NCBI GenBank assembly: GCA_965644315.1
Contig: CBFFRQ010000068.1
Span: 620,001-684,000, forward strand
Reading direction: 5' to 3'
DNA: 64,000 nt
Origin: Caecitellus pseudoparvulus
Taxonomy: Eukaryota; Bigyra: Bicosoecida
The notes under the pieces: generated by a model
The model's database searches: none
The model's input: the letters and a program-made list of their open reading frames with translations, nothing else
What the model was told of the DNA's origin: nothing
Made by a program: the position numbers and the translations under genes
Part shown: positions 54,250-63,498 of the stretch, piece after piece
Position numbering within the stretch: position 1 is the stretch's first letter
Layout of the letters: the number at the start of each line of letters is the position of its first letter

Positions 54250-55358
54250 TCAGCACCTGATCTGTTTCTCCACATGCCATGAAGCGTTCCCTGCTTCCCT
54301 CCACCGGACCTCGGCGCCTTCTTGGGACCGCTTGGAGGCGCTCCTCCCGCTCGGACTCTCTTCTTGCCACCAACAGCCCGGCGCAAAGAAGCAGCTGAAG
54401 CCCCAACAAGTGATCATGCACGTGCAGCAGGAGCAACTCGAGAGGAAACAAGCTGCCCAGCTAGCCCATCCTGGTCCTTGACCAGGGCCTGGCCCTGCTC
54501 CTGGCGCCCAGTGTCGACTGAAGAGTTGCACACTTTGAAGCGTGGGTTCAGCCAGTCCTTGATGCGCCGAGCAACAAACTACTGATTGGAAAGCAGCAGG
54601 AGTTGGCTGCCAAGCAGTTGTGTGTGCCCTGGTCCTCTTACCACTGGCACACCAGTCGGTCAGCACGGAGAAGAAGCGCTCAGCGCCTGCACTTGTGACT
54701 GGTGTTGAGAACACTGCCTGCGCTACACGAGAATGGAGGGGCCAAACAGCTGTCTCCCTCTCCACCATGCTTCCAGATCCTTGCAGGGTGCGGCTTGCTT
54801 TTTGCCGTCGCTGCCGAACTCAATGCGAGCAAGCTGTCATTGACTCCCACAGAACGCAATAAAGTCACGCCACTCATCCTCGAATTGGAAAGCAGTCCCT
54901 GCGTTGTTGTCCAACAGGTGCAGCAGCTCTGTTTCACCGTTAATCTGCCCTCTGCAAAGGATCATGACCAAACCACGGACTTCAGCAGGTTCGGGGAGCT
55001 CTCCAGGCTCTGCGTGCGTGCAGTACTTGGGGATTGACTTGTTGAAGTGTGCCAACCGATGACCAGCGTCTGGCAGAGGACGTAGCAGGCCCATGAGGTT
55101 CCACCTGGCGGCGATGACTACGCCCCACTCCTTGAGCCTCATCCAGCCCTGATCCGCAGCCTGGAGGCCCAGCGCAGCGACGGTGGCTTGAGCGCGCTGT
55201 AGAGAAGGCATGTCTCCTCTCCCAGGATCCGGGGCACACTGAAGTCTCTCACCAATGTCAGTGAGGCGCACTGCTCTGCTGCACGCCCTCTGCCATGATG
55301 ATGCAGGGACAACAGTGAAACGTGACCGAAACTCCCAATCACTGCACCTCCGTTGCAC
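54250..55358 (-). pseudogene. broken hAT transposase
   Basis: Coding remnants on the minus strand fall in at least three frames. The frame 55358-54837 holds a moderately protein-like segment (EWGVVIAARWNLMGLLRPLP, EDEWRDFIAFCGSQ) and ends in a stop. The frame 54768-54250 contains AVWPLHSRVAQAVFSTPVTS followed by AGAERFFSVL, matching the C-terminal dimerisation block of hAT transposases (W...P.LA...L..P.TSA..ERFFS). No BED finger or intact catalytic core can be traced. The strand agrees with transcription from the right end of the element. Confidence 0.7.
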
Positions 55359-55625
55359 ACGAATCTGGTCTTGCTCAGGAACCTAGAGGCGTATATATCA
55401 AGCCCCTAAAACCAAATCATTGATGTGATTTGGTGCATTGATGGCAAAGTGGCACTTGACCCTGCTCGGGGACCAGCGCTGGCAGGCGGATGGAGGAGGG
55501 AGGAGGATGAGCGTCTCTCAGCGCCTTGGACACGGGCGGCGAAGGGGGAGGGGGGTCCACAGGGGGCACCCCCCCTATGGTTTGGGTGTCCGGCATCTCA
55601 GCAAAAAAGGTGCGGAAATAGCTTC

Positions 55626-55647
55626 CCGGACACCCCTGAGATCCCTG
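55626..55647 (-). repeat. right terminal inverted repeat of the hAT element
   Basis: 22 bp, exact reverse complement of the left end. An extra internal GTGTCCGG lies at 55586-55593. Confidence 0.9.
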
Positions 55648-55655
55648 GTTTTTGC
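55648..55655 (+). repeat. right target-site duplication GTTTTTGC
   Basis: Partner of 53521-53528, one mismatch at the last base. Confidence 0.75.
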
Positions 55656-56083
55656 TCGTCAGGGTGGTCAACTGCGAAAGCCTGCACGCTGTCGCTGGAG
55701 TTACCAGAAAGTGCAGCGTCGTCGTCCGCCCTGTGCCAGACTGTGGTTCCCGCAGCGCATAAAGCCTCGTCCTGGGGCAAATGAAAGCACTGCAGCAGCA
55801 AGGTTGGTCCGTCCCCTTGGCAGTATTTCGGCGCTGGAGTGGATCGGTGGCGTCGAGGATTCCACACTCATCATGACAGTTTGACCATGCCCGAAGCCTG
55901 CTCAGCTCATGCAGAGATCTCCCTGGCACCTGCCTGAGCAAACGCACATTTGACGGTCCTCGGCAGCCTGGCAACCGATCGGTTGGCGGCGAACGCGTTC
56001 ACAAACGGATGCGGCTTCATCGGTTGCACTCGACTTTCATTACAACATTTTTACGTAGTCTGGGTTTACTCACCATAGCATAG
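55656..56083. other. non-coding flank between hAT element and tRNA-Ser
   Basis: A minus frame (55974 leftward) is open here and would rejoin a frame at 53528-53410 if the hAT element were removed, but it matches nothing I know. The part at 55960-56080 is AT-richer. No other feature was seen. Confidence 0.35.
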
Positions 56084-56165
56084 GTCAATATGCCGGAGTG
56101 GTTAACGGGATTGACTCGAAATCAATTGTGCTTTGCACTCGCAGGTTCGAATCCTGCTGTTGACG
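56084..56165 (+). tRNA. tRNA-Ser (anticodon CGA)
   Basis: An 82-nt class II tRNA. Acceptor strands GTCAATA and TGTTGAC pair with one G-U, the anticodon stem ATTGA/TCAAT closes the loop CTCGAAA (anticodon CGA), a long variable arm (TGTGCTTTGCACTC) forms a hairpin, and the T-arm is GCAGG/TTCGAAT/CCTGC. The discriminator is G, as in eukaryotic tRNA-Ser. No intron. Confidence 0.93.
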
Positions 56166-56167
56166 AT

Positions 56168-56173
56168 CTTTTT
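56168..56173 (+). terminator. Pol III T-run terminator of tRNA-Ser
   Basis: A T-run begins a few bases after the discriminator base, as expected for Pol III. Confidence 0.75.
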
Positions 56174-56317
56174 TCCGCCCGGGTTTCCTCGGCCTTTCAC
56201 GCTCAAACACGCCGCATGCACAAAACCACCAACGCTAGCAACACGTAGAACTATCACAGTACCTTATGCCTCTGGCTGACCGTACTCTGCTACCCCTCCT
56301 TTCTTTACACAATCACC

Positions 56318-56807
56318 ATGGCTGCCTCGGACAGCATGACGATCGAGGTCCGAGTACGTTGGCCGTGCAGGTCGCCCGTGGAGCCCCAGCCTCTGGAGCA
56401 CCCCCGCTGAACGGCTCACAGACCTTGACTGGACGTAAGGTTTCCTTTGACGTGGAGTCCACGACCACGGTGAGCACGGCTGACCTGCGTCTGCTCTTTG
56501 GCGTGGTGGGCGTGGCGACAGCAGCAGCGCCAGCATGCCCACGGCGCGCGTTGCATGCAGGTGGCAGAGCTGAAGGCTGAGCTGCAGGAGAAGGAGGGCA
56601 TTCACAGCAGCCAGATTCGCCTCTTGCACTCCGGGGAGAAGCTGTGCGTCGCATGGAGCCTGACAGGGGCCGCAGCGTGCCTGCGGAACTGCTGCGTGCA
56701 CACTCGTTGCTTGTCCGCGCAGCAACAATTCGGAAACATTGGGCAGCCACGGCATCAAGGCGGGCAGCACCATCAACATGGTGTTGTCCATGCGTGCAGG
56801 CAACTGA
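56318..56807 (+). CDS. divergent ubiquitin-like protein ending in AGN
   Basis: Four small exons (56318-56353, 56422-56469, 56561-56643, 56723-56807) join in phase to 83 aa. Spliced, it aligns along the whole ubiquitin fold: MTIEVRTLTGRKVSFDVEST for the first hairpin (ubiquitin [20 protein letters not shown]), VAELKAELQEKEGIHSSQIR for the helix, LLHSGEKL for the strand before the loop, and GIKAGSTINMVLSMRAGN at the end. Six residues (MAASDS) precede the usual start. The C-terminus is RAGN where ubiquitin has RGG plus any processed tail, so the diglycine needed for conjugation is missing. The equivalents of ubiquitin Lys48 and Ile44 are K (in SGEKL) and L (in RLLHS). The closest families by motif are ubiquitin, NEDD8 and single-domain relatives. 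The gene is convergent with the ubiquitin-protease gene, stops 17 bp apart. Confidence 0.8.
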
Positions 56808-56824
56808 ATTCACTTGTAGACCGC

Positions 56825-59800
56825 TCACTTAGCGGCCTCTTCACCCTCACCAGCCCCCCCTGGCTGCGCTGCGTCGCTGGCATGTGACAGCAGCAAGCTC
56901 TCCAGGGTCTCGTCATCTGCTTCGGTGTCGCCAAGGACGCCACTAGCCCGCAGGGACATGATGACCTGGTTCAGCGGCATGCCCATGCTCAGCAGGCGCA
57001 AGTACTTGCCAAACACGGGGTGCGAGAAGTCCCCCTCTGGTGCCGCTGAACTTTCAGATGCACCAGTCCCCTCTGCAGGCGTGGACTGGTCTTGAGGTGC
57101 CGCTGGGGTGGGGTTGTGGACTTTCTTCTTCTGTCCTGCGGCTGCTTGCAGCGTGTTGATGGCCTCTTGCCTTGCCTTGGCTTCGGCTGCCGCGGCCGCC
57201 TCCCGCTCTTGCTCCATGGCTCGGATCTCATCAGGGGTGTAGATCTTAAAGGCAGCCTCAGGAGCTCGGTAGCGTGAGCCGGGGGCAGACGAGGCAGCTG
57301 TGCCACCGGAGCCAGACACAGTGTGCTCGCCCTGCGCTGGCGGCCACGCGACGTACGTCAGCGCTGCCAGTGCAGCATCCGAGGGAGCCAAGGACCCGAT
57401 GTCCACTGCACTGGCATCCACTCCCACTGCGGCACATGCCTCCTCCAGGCCGACTTGCAGCATTGATGTGGAGAATTCAGTGGCATCCTTGCCCTCTGGC
57501 GCTGCGTGCAGCAGGCGCAGGCGTGCCGCCACTTCGTCCTCCTGCTCATCCACCCAGGCCACCACGTCCCCCTGCTTCAGGCGCCAGGGCTTGCCAGCAA
57601 CTGTGCGGGTGGGCAAGGGCTGGCTGCCCTTGCCGATACCTAGGTCGCCGCTCAAACGCGCTGCGTCCCAGTACTTCTGCGAGGGCAGGGCGGAGCGCGC
57701 ATCAGCCAGCTGGTACGAGAACGGCTTAGCCCACTGTACTTGAGGGGCGCTGTCCCCGTCCTGCTTACAGCCCGCCAGGGCAAGCACACGTGTGGCTAGG
57801 TGCTTGAAGGTCTGGTCGCGAGAGCAGCTCAGCTCAACGGCTGGTTCCAGTACGCCTGTAATGGGTCGCCACCTGCGGGTAGCAAGAAGGATGTCGTCCT
57901 GGGTGAACGTCTCGCCCTCCTCAGGCGCCGGCTGCACCACCAGCAGGCGGCCATCTGCAAGCCCGCGGCTGGAGATGCCTGCAAGCGTGGCTGTGTCTAG
58001 GTGCACCCCTGTGAGTTTTACAGTGGTGCCTTTGCTGACTTCCCGCAGGCGCATGCGGGAGGGAGGGGGCATGCCTGGCGCATCGGCAAAGCGGGTGTGC
58101 AGAAGTGCCTTGGCCGCCGGCACTGCCGTGTCCGTGGCCATTTCCACGTTGCCCAGTTTCACAAAGCGGGGGTCCTTGGTCAGCGTGGCCTTGGCACCAG
58201 GCTTACGGGGTGGGGGGGGCTGCTCACCGTCCACGAACAGCCAGACGCACCAGAGAATCTCCCCCAGCCCAAGCGGCCGCCCACGCTCCAGCACCACCCG
58301 CCCGCCCTCCATGAGTCCGTAGTACGTCAGCCTCGCCTGGGAGTCTTTCCACTCCTGCCCAGCCCCTGTGATGGAACTCCCGGCCACTGGCTTGTGGGTG
58401 CCTCGGTACGCCCGCACCTTGAAGTGCTCCTCCTGCAGCTCCGCCTCCCCAGCCGCCTCACGCAGCATTGGCAGGATGGCAGCTTTGAGGTCTCGCACAG
58501 TGCTGCGCCTGTCAATGTCCAGGGACAGCTCGGCAGCATCGGGGGGGACGTCTTCACCAGCCGGCACCAGCGCGTTGAAGGTGATTGTGACGGTGTTCAC
58601 GACGTTCTCGTGCAAGTGCACCAAGGGACTGGGCAGAGGGGGCAGCCCCGAAAGGAAATACGAACCAGCCGGGACTTGATCCGGCACCAATCCCGTGACA
58701 TCCGAAGGCTCCACGCCCCCTTCAACTACTGCCACAGACACCTGCCCCAGGCCAATGGGAGCCCCCACATCCTCAGTGGCTTCGCCAGTCTGACCGAGAG
58801 TGACCTGGGCCGCCCACGGGGCTGGAAGCAGCTCAACTTGCACCGTGTCGCCTGGCACCAAGCTCACTCTGCGCGCGATGCTGCCCCGAGAGGTTCCGTG
58901 GGACACGCCTGCAGAGGATAGGGGTGCTTGCAGCGGAATGTGGAAGGTGGCAGGCGTCGGCTCACCAGCAGCCGCGGGTCCGACGGGGGGTGCTAGCTCC
59001 CCCAGCACCAGCACATCTTCCCCACGCAGCACGACAAACCGGCACCGACCCTGCCAGTCAGCCCCGTCAGGCATGCTGCGGAGCAGGGCCTGCTGGACAC
59101 AGCGCTGCAAATCGGCTACAGTCGGCAGCTTCTCGCCCGACTCGGGCGCTGGTCCGACGCACACGGTCAGGGCGGCATGGTGGGTCAAGGAGCCGTCGGC
59201 ACCTTGGCTCACAGGCGCGATGCGCAGGGGCATGCCCCCTTCCTCCCAGAGGGGCCACTCGACTTGGGCCGTCTGCCGGGTCTCCAAGATAAATGGCTTG
59301 TGTGCTGGCATGTCCACCTCTTGCAAGCGGGGTGGCGCGCTGCCTGGCATGGCCAGCGGTGCCAGAGCAATATCCTTGACGGGGTCGTACCGCCGGAGGC
59401 GGGCCAGGGACGTGAGGGCAGCCACTTCCGCAGGTGGAAGATGCGCCAAGGCGGGCGCTACAACCCCAGATTGCACAGCCCCCAAGTCATCTTGGCCGAA
59501 ATCCCCGGCAGTCTCTGGCGCAGCCACTGGCTCGCCACGCACGAGGGTGTACGTGCCAGGCTGTACCTCGCGCACCCACACGCCAGCTGCCTGCGCCGCA
59601 CGCACCGTGGCTGCGGTCAGGTCTCGGCTTTCGTGCAAGCGGATGGGAAACACAGGGAGGCGCCTGGGCTCCCCGTCGCCACTGGCTGCGCCTTGCCCTT
59701 CAGCGGCGTCTTCCTCAGGCGCAAGCAGGCTGGCTTCTGACACGCCGCTGGCATCAGGCACGCTGGCAATGTCGACGTGCACCCGCATGCCCCGCATCTT

Positions 59801-61669
59801 GCGTTCCCACTCCCACTCCTCCTTGAGCTCAAGGTACTTCACGTTCGCAGCTGCCAGCTCATCCGCCAAGTCAGCGGGCACGTCTGCGTCCGTGACACGC
59901 GGCGGCTCCGTGATGGGCGTCACTGGCGTCACGTCTTGAGGGGGCGGCATGCGTCGGTAGAACAGCATGTATGCCCCCGTCGTCGCGTCATATGCGCCAC
60001 CGCGTGCCTTGGGCGCTGCAGCGCTGTCCGCGCCCACACGCTCAGCTTCCTCTGCCTGCTCGCTAGGGCTTGCCAGCCCCAGTGCTCGCCGCAGCTCCGG
60101 CATGCTCAGCTCCTTCACTTCCGAGTCGTTGAACTTCATCCAGCGGTACTGGAACTGCCCTGCCTCCAGGCTGCTCACAGGCACTGGCTCTGTGGCGTCC
60201 TCGGCGCCTTGCGACGTGGCAGATGCTTGAGCAGCCGGCGCGTCTTCTGTGGCGCCTGGGCCTGCGGCGGCAGGCTCAGGCGCGGCCTTCTCCGACTTGC
60301 CTGCATCGGGTGTGTTCTGGCCCGCCTTACTCGGCCCAGACGCGCTGTCTGCCGCCTCGCTCGTGCCCTGCGGCGCGGCTTGGCGAGCTTCCCGCCGGGC
60401 CACAGACGCCAGACGTGCTTGCTCCAAGCCCTCTGCCCTGGAGCGCTGCTGGCCTGCCTGGTAGTCCTTGATGTAAGCGAAGTAGTGTCCCCCATGCGCT
60501 CCCCCTACGTGCATCATGACGCCCACCAACTCGTACAGGAAGGGCCCCCACTTCGCAGGTGGCTCGGGGACGCCAACGGCAGGCAGTGCGTCTGCCGGGT
60601 GCTGCCCATCCAGGTACTTGCGGCAGGCTGGGGCCAGGTCCAGGACCAAGGGAAATGGCACGCTGTCTGTCACCTTGAGGCGTGTCATGGTGTTGAAGTT
60701 CCACTCGTACCGAGACAGGTGCAGGGGCAGGACACGGGGCAACTTACTGCCGCCGTCTCCCTCCTCTTCCTCTGCCAGGAAGTGCCAGCCCTTGTATGCT
60801 TTGACTTTGGTGCCGCACCCAGAGCAGGCATAGGCGTTGCCGCCCTCCAGCACCTCGGGCGTGACGTTGCTCAGCAAGGCGGCTTGCAGGCTGGGGGCCC
60901 CCTTGATGTGCACGACAGGGGTGGTGAAGGCCTCCATGTTCAAGCTTTCGTACCCACAGGCTGTGCAGTGGATGAAGTGCTGCAGGCGCCCTGTCTGGGC
61001 CGTAGACACGTACTCTGCGAGGGGGGTGCCGGAGCCTGCGAACTCCAGCCCAGCCATGAGCACAGCCATGCACTCCCCCACATCGTGCTGCACGAACGCC
61101 TGCCCACCCGCGGCGTCCCAGCCAAAGGACTTGGTTAGTGCCGTCGTGTGGACTGCGCCCTGCTCCCCCAGTTGCAGTTGGGCAAAGAGGCGCTGCAACT
61201 GCGTTCGTCGAGCGGATGCGGGGTGAGTGCGTGGCAAGGTGGGCAACTGGCTCGGCGGTGTTGAGCTGGGGGCCGCCACCCACCTGGCGGGGTAAACACA
61301 GTCGCTCTTCTCCGTGCAAATCGGGGTCGTACTTCCACTCTGCGGGAGCAGGCAACGCGGGTGCAGTGCCGGGGGGCGTTTGCGTCGGGGAGAGAAACGG
61401 CACGCACTGTACACTGCCCAGCGGCAGTCTGGCAGCATGTACAGGAGCTGCAGCAGGGAGTTCAAGTAACACGTCGAGCCTTGGTTGATGAGGCCCGTGT
61501 AGCCCGTGGTGGACTTGTCAATGAAGCGCATGCCTGCGAACTTGGCCGCTCGGCCTGGCACTGAAGCGCCCACAGCACCAGCCCTGCCAGTTGCTGTGAT
61601 GGCCTCCGAGGTCTCCTCCACGAACTTCCTGCGCGACTGCAGGGCAGCTTCCAACCCAGGAACTGCCAT
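56825..61669 (-). CDS. ubiquitin-specific protease, USP47/USP40-like
   Basis: Exons 61669-61408, 61339-61284 and 61198-56825 join in phase to about 1563 aa. The Cys box is GLINQGSTCYLNSLLQLLY (about residues 60-78). Splicing through the 56-nt middle exon rebuilds WAVYKWKYDPDLHGEERLCL leading into LQRLFAQLQLGEQGAVHTTA and LTKSFGWD, as in USP47/USP40. QHDVGECM lies close by, and zinc-binding pairs HCTACGY and CSGCGTK follow. The His box is GGAHGGHYFAYIKDYQ. After a 130-residue Glu/Ala linker the catalytic domain closes with GAYMLFYRRM. The C-terminal 900 residues look like repeated ubiquitin-like folds (for example LSLDIDRRSTVRDLKAAILP, MRLREVSKGTTVKLTGV), as in USP47. The end carries GKYLRLLSMGMPLNQVIMSL, a short motif seen in WASH-complex and formin tails. 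It cleaves ubiquitin from substrates. Confidence 0.9.
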   Translation of the reverse strand: MAVPGLEAALQSRRKFVEETSEAITATGRAGAVGASVPGRAAKFAGMRFIDKSTTGYTGLINQGSTCYLNSLLQLLYMLPDCRWAVYSACRFSPRRKRPPALHPRCLLPQSGSTTPICTEKSDCVYPARWVAAPSSTPPSQLPTLPRTHPASARRTQLQRLFAQLQLGEQGAVHTTALTKSFGWDAAGGQAFVQHDVGECMAVLMAGLEFAGSGTPLAEYVSTAQTGRLQHFIHCTACGYESLNMEAFTTPVVHIKGAPSLQAALLSNVTPEVLEGGNAYACSGCGTKVKAYKGWHFLAEEEEGDGGSKLPRVLPLHLSRYEWNFNTMTRLKVTDSVPFPLVLDLAPACRKYLDGQHPADALPAVGVPEPPAKWGPFLYELVGVMMHVGGAHGGHYFAYIKDYQAGQQRSRAEGLEQARLASVARREARQAAPQGTSEAADSASGPSKAGQNTPDAGKSEKAAPEPAAAGPGATEDAPAAQASATSQGAEDATEPVPVSSLEAGQFQYRWMKFNDSEVKELSMPELRRALGLASPSEQAEEAERVGADSAAAPKARGGAYDATTGAYMLFYRRMPPPQDVTPVTPITEPPRVTDADVPADLADELAAANVKYLELKEEWEWERKMRGMRVHVDIASVPDASGVSEASLLAPEEDAAEGQGAASGDGEPRRLPVFPIRLHESRDLTAATVRAAQAAGVWVREVQPGTYTLVRGEPVAAPETAGDFGQDDLGAVQSGVVAPALAHLPPAEVAALTSLARLRRYDPVKDIALAPLAMPGSAPPRLQEVDMPAHKPFILETRQTAQVEWPLWEEGGMPLRIAPVSQGADGSLTHHAALTVCVGPAPESGEKLPTVADLQRCVQQALLRSMPDGADWQGRCRFVVLRGEDVLVLGELAPPVGPAAAGEPTPATFHIPLQAPLSSAGVSHGTSRGSIARRVSLVPGDTVQVELLPAPWAAQVTLGQTGEATEDVGAPIGLGQVSVAVVEGGVEPSDVTGLVPDQVPAGSYFLSGLPPLPSPLVHLHENVVNTVTITFNALVPAGEDVPPDAAELSLDIDRRSTVRDLKAAILPMLREAAGEAELQEEHFKVRAYRGTHKPVAGSSITGAGQEWKDSQARLTYYGLMEGGRVVLERGRPLGLGEILWCVWLFVDGEQPPPPRKPGAKATLTKDPRFVKLGNVEMATDTAVPAAKALLHTRFADAPGMPPPSRMRLREVSKGTTVKLTGVHLDTATLAGISSRGLADGRLLVVQPAPEEGETFTQDDILLATRRWRPITGVLEPAVELSCSRDQTFKHLATRVLALAGCKQDGDSAPQVQWAKPFSYQLADARSALPSQKYWDAARLSGDLGIGKGSQPLPTRTVAGKPWRLKQGDVVAWVDEQEDEVAARLRLLHAAPEGKDATEFSTSMLQVGLEEACAAVGVDASAVDIGSLAPSDAALAALTYVAWPPAQGEHTVSGSGGTAASSAPGSRYRAPEAAFKIYTPDEIRAMEQEREAAAAAEAKARQEAINTLQAAAGQKKKVHNPTPAAPQDQSTPAEGTGASESSAAPEGDFSHPVFGKYLRLLSMGMPLNQVIMSLRASGVLGDTEADDETLESLLLSHASDAAQPGGAGEGEEAAK

Positions 61670-62108
61670 GGCGCGCGGTACGGGAAGCGAAGCGTGCTTG
61701 GGGAGCTCCCACTCTCAATGCCGCTTTGGCGTGGTGGCTGCGAGTGCCACCGCTGCTCGCAGGCAATGCTCAGGCAGATGGTGGGGGCCGCTGGTCGTGG
61801 CAGCGTGCCCAGAGAGAAGAACTGCGATGAAAGAGATTCGCCGGTGCTGCTGTGAGTTGTGAAGTGGCGGCGCGGGAGCTCTGATGCATGGCGCAATCTC
61901 AACAACCATCGCACACGCTGGCTGCTGGAGACACCACCACGTTGCGGGCACACTTCATTTCCCAGAATCTTGCATGAGAGTGTGTATCAGTCAACTGAGC
62001 GCTAAGTCTCCCTTCCCCTCTTTCAGTATCGCCCCGTGCGGCCCTCGGCCATCTGGCTTAGGGTGTTGCTTGGACTGGGCTCACGCTGGGCAGCGCATCG
62101 GAAGCACC
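61670..62108. other. divergent intergenic region between USP and IMP4
   Basis: These 439 bp lie between two outward-facing starts. No gene, RNA or repeat was recognised, and it should contain both promoters. Confidence 0.45.
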
Positions 62109-63196
62109 ATGGCAGCCCGTCGTGCCAGCCGCATGCGCAAGGAGTACCTGTACAGGAAGTCCCTGGAAGGAAAGGAAAAAGCGGAGTATGAGCGCAAGGT
62201 GAAGATCCGCGAAGCCATGGCAGGTGAGGGAGAAAGCTCGTCCACGCGCAAGTCATGTTCCGCACCCACCAGAGCTCCCGCATTCTTCCTGTGCAGCTGG
62301 CAAGGCTTTGCCCACTGAGAGCCGTGCCGATGCCCAAGGTCTTCTCCACGAAATTGAGCTTGAGGACGAGGCAACAGCAGCCCCAAAGGTGAGGCTTGGA
62401 CAGCGCTTCTCTGCGGCGCATCGCCTGAGGTGTTTCGCTTGCGTTTCACACTCGACGCTTGTCGTTTCTCCACCCCTTGCAGACACACCTGGACGACGAG
62501 TACGCGACAGCTGGCGCGATAGACCCAAAAATCTGCATTACCACAAGCCGTGACCCGTCGTCCCGCCTGAAGCGCTTCTCCAAGGAGATGGGCATCGTCA
62601 TTCCGAATGCCACCAGACTGAACCGCGGCACAACCACCACTGAGGAGCTGGTGGATGCTGCGAGAAGGGCAGACTTCACGGACATTGTGTTGATCGCTGA
62701 GACACGCGGTGAGCCTGATTCTCTCACCATCTGCCACCTGCCGTACGGCCCCACGGCCAGGTTCACCTTGAACAACACGGTGCTGCGTTCAGACCTCGAG
62801 GGCGTGGCAGGGGGGATGCCTGCAGAGTACCCACACCTTATCTTCCACGGCTTTACTACCCCTCTCGGGCACCGAGTGTCGTCCATCTTGAAGTACATTT
62901 TCCCCGTGCCCAAGCCTGACTCCAAGCGAGTTATCACCATGGCCAACGACAACGACTTTATCTCATTCCGCCACCACACGTACAGCATTGCAAAGGGCGA
63001 GGAAGACGCCGCAGCTGGCGCAGGTGCTGCAGCGGCACCGAAGAAGGGAGACGTGCAGCTGACGGAGGTGGGCCCTCGCTTTGACTTGCGAGCCTTCAAC
63101 ATCACGCTGGGCACGCTGGAGCAGCGCACAGCAGACGTGGAGTGGGCCCTGCGCCCGTTCATGAACACTTCGCGCAAGAAGTCTGCCTTGGGCTGA
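62109..63196 (+). CDS. IMP4: U3 small nucleolar ribonucleoprotein IMP4
   Basis: Exons 62109-62223, 62297-62388 and 62483-63196 join in phase to about 306 aa; human IMP4 is 291. The N-terminus has the basic helix RMRKEYLYRKSLEGKEKAEY. The Brix domain follows: DPKICITTSRDPSSRLKRFS, SHLPYGPTARFTL written here as CHLPYGPTARFTLNN, HLIFHGFTTPLGHRVSSILK, VITMANDNDFISFRHHTY and LTEVGPRFDLRAFNITLGTL, ending DVEWALRPFMNTSRKK. IMP4 works with MPP10 and IMP3 in the small-subunit processome in the nucleolus. A 20-residue Ala/Gly insertion (about 63000-63045) lies between the FRHH and EVGPRF blocks. Introns are 73 and 94 nt, with GTGAGG donors. Confidence 0.96.
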
Positions 63197-63498
63197 GGGA
63201 ATTAGCTGAGTGTGTTGTCTCCATGCTGCTCATTGAAATGCACCGCTGTGCCTTTGCAGCCAACCGGCCTGAGAAGTGCGCTGTGGGCGAGCTGAACGAC
63301 GGACCCTTCAACAGTGCACTGCAACAATTCACTTCCTCCATTCGTTGCGGACTGGGGTGACGCTTGCCTAGCTCGCACAGCACGCTGCAGGCATTGAGCC
63401 GTTGCCGCTTGGGGAGCTGGCCAGGCAGCGTTTCCACAGGCGTTTCAGGCCGCTGGCACATTGCAGCTTCCCTCCGTGCCCCAGCGCCCCAAGACACC
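63197..63498. other. intergenic region between IMP4 and IFT144
   Basis: About 300 bp between two genes in the same direction; no feature recognised. Confidence 0.4.

Larger units (their letters stand above)
53529..55647. mobile_element. hAT-superfamily DNA transposon, degenerate (2119 bp)
   Basis: The ends are 22-bp perfect inverted repeats beginning CAGGGATCTCAGGGG; a CAGGG start is common in hAT elements. The 8 bp outside are GTTTTTGG on the left and GTTTTTGC on the right, matching at 7 of 8 positions, as expected for the 8-bp hAT target duplication after one mutation. Inside, a minus-strand reading contains a hAT dimerisation segment (TPVTSAGAERFFSVLTDW near 54700). The transposase frames are broken, so the element is dead unless supplied in trans. 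It lies 176 bp upstream of the ankyrin gene start and 436 bp from tRNA-Ser. Confidence 0.88.

Noticed and set aside
54071-54481. Plus-strand 136-aa frame inside the hAT element
   Set aside because: Composition is mildly protein-like, but the recognisable transposase segment is on the opposite strand nearby, so I do not call a gene.
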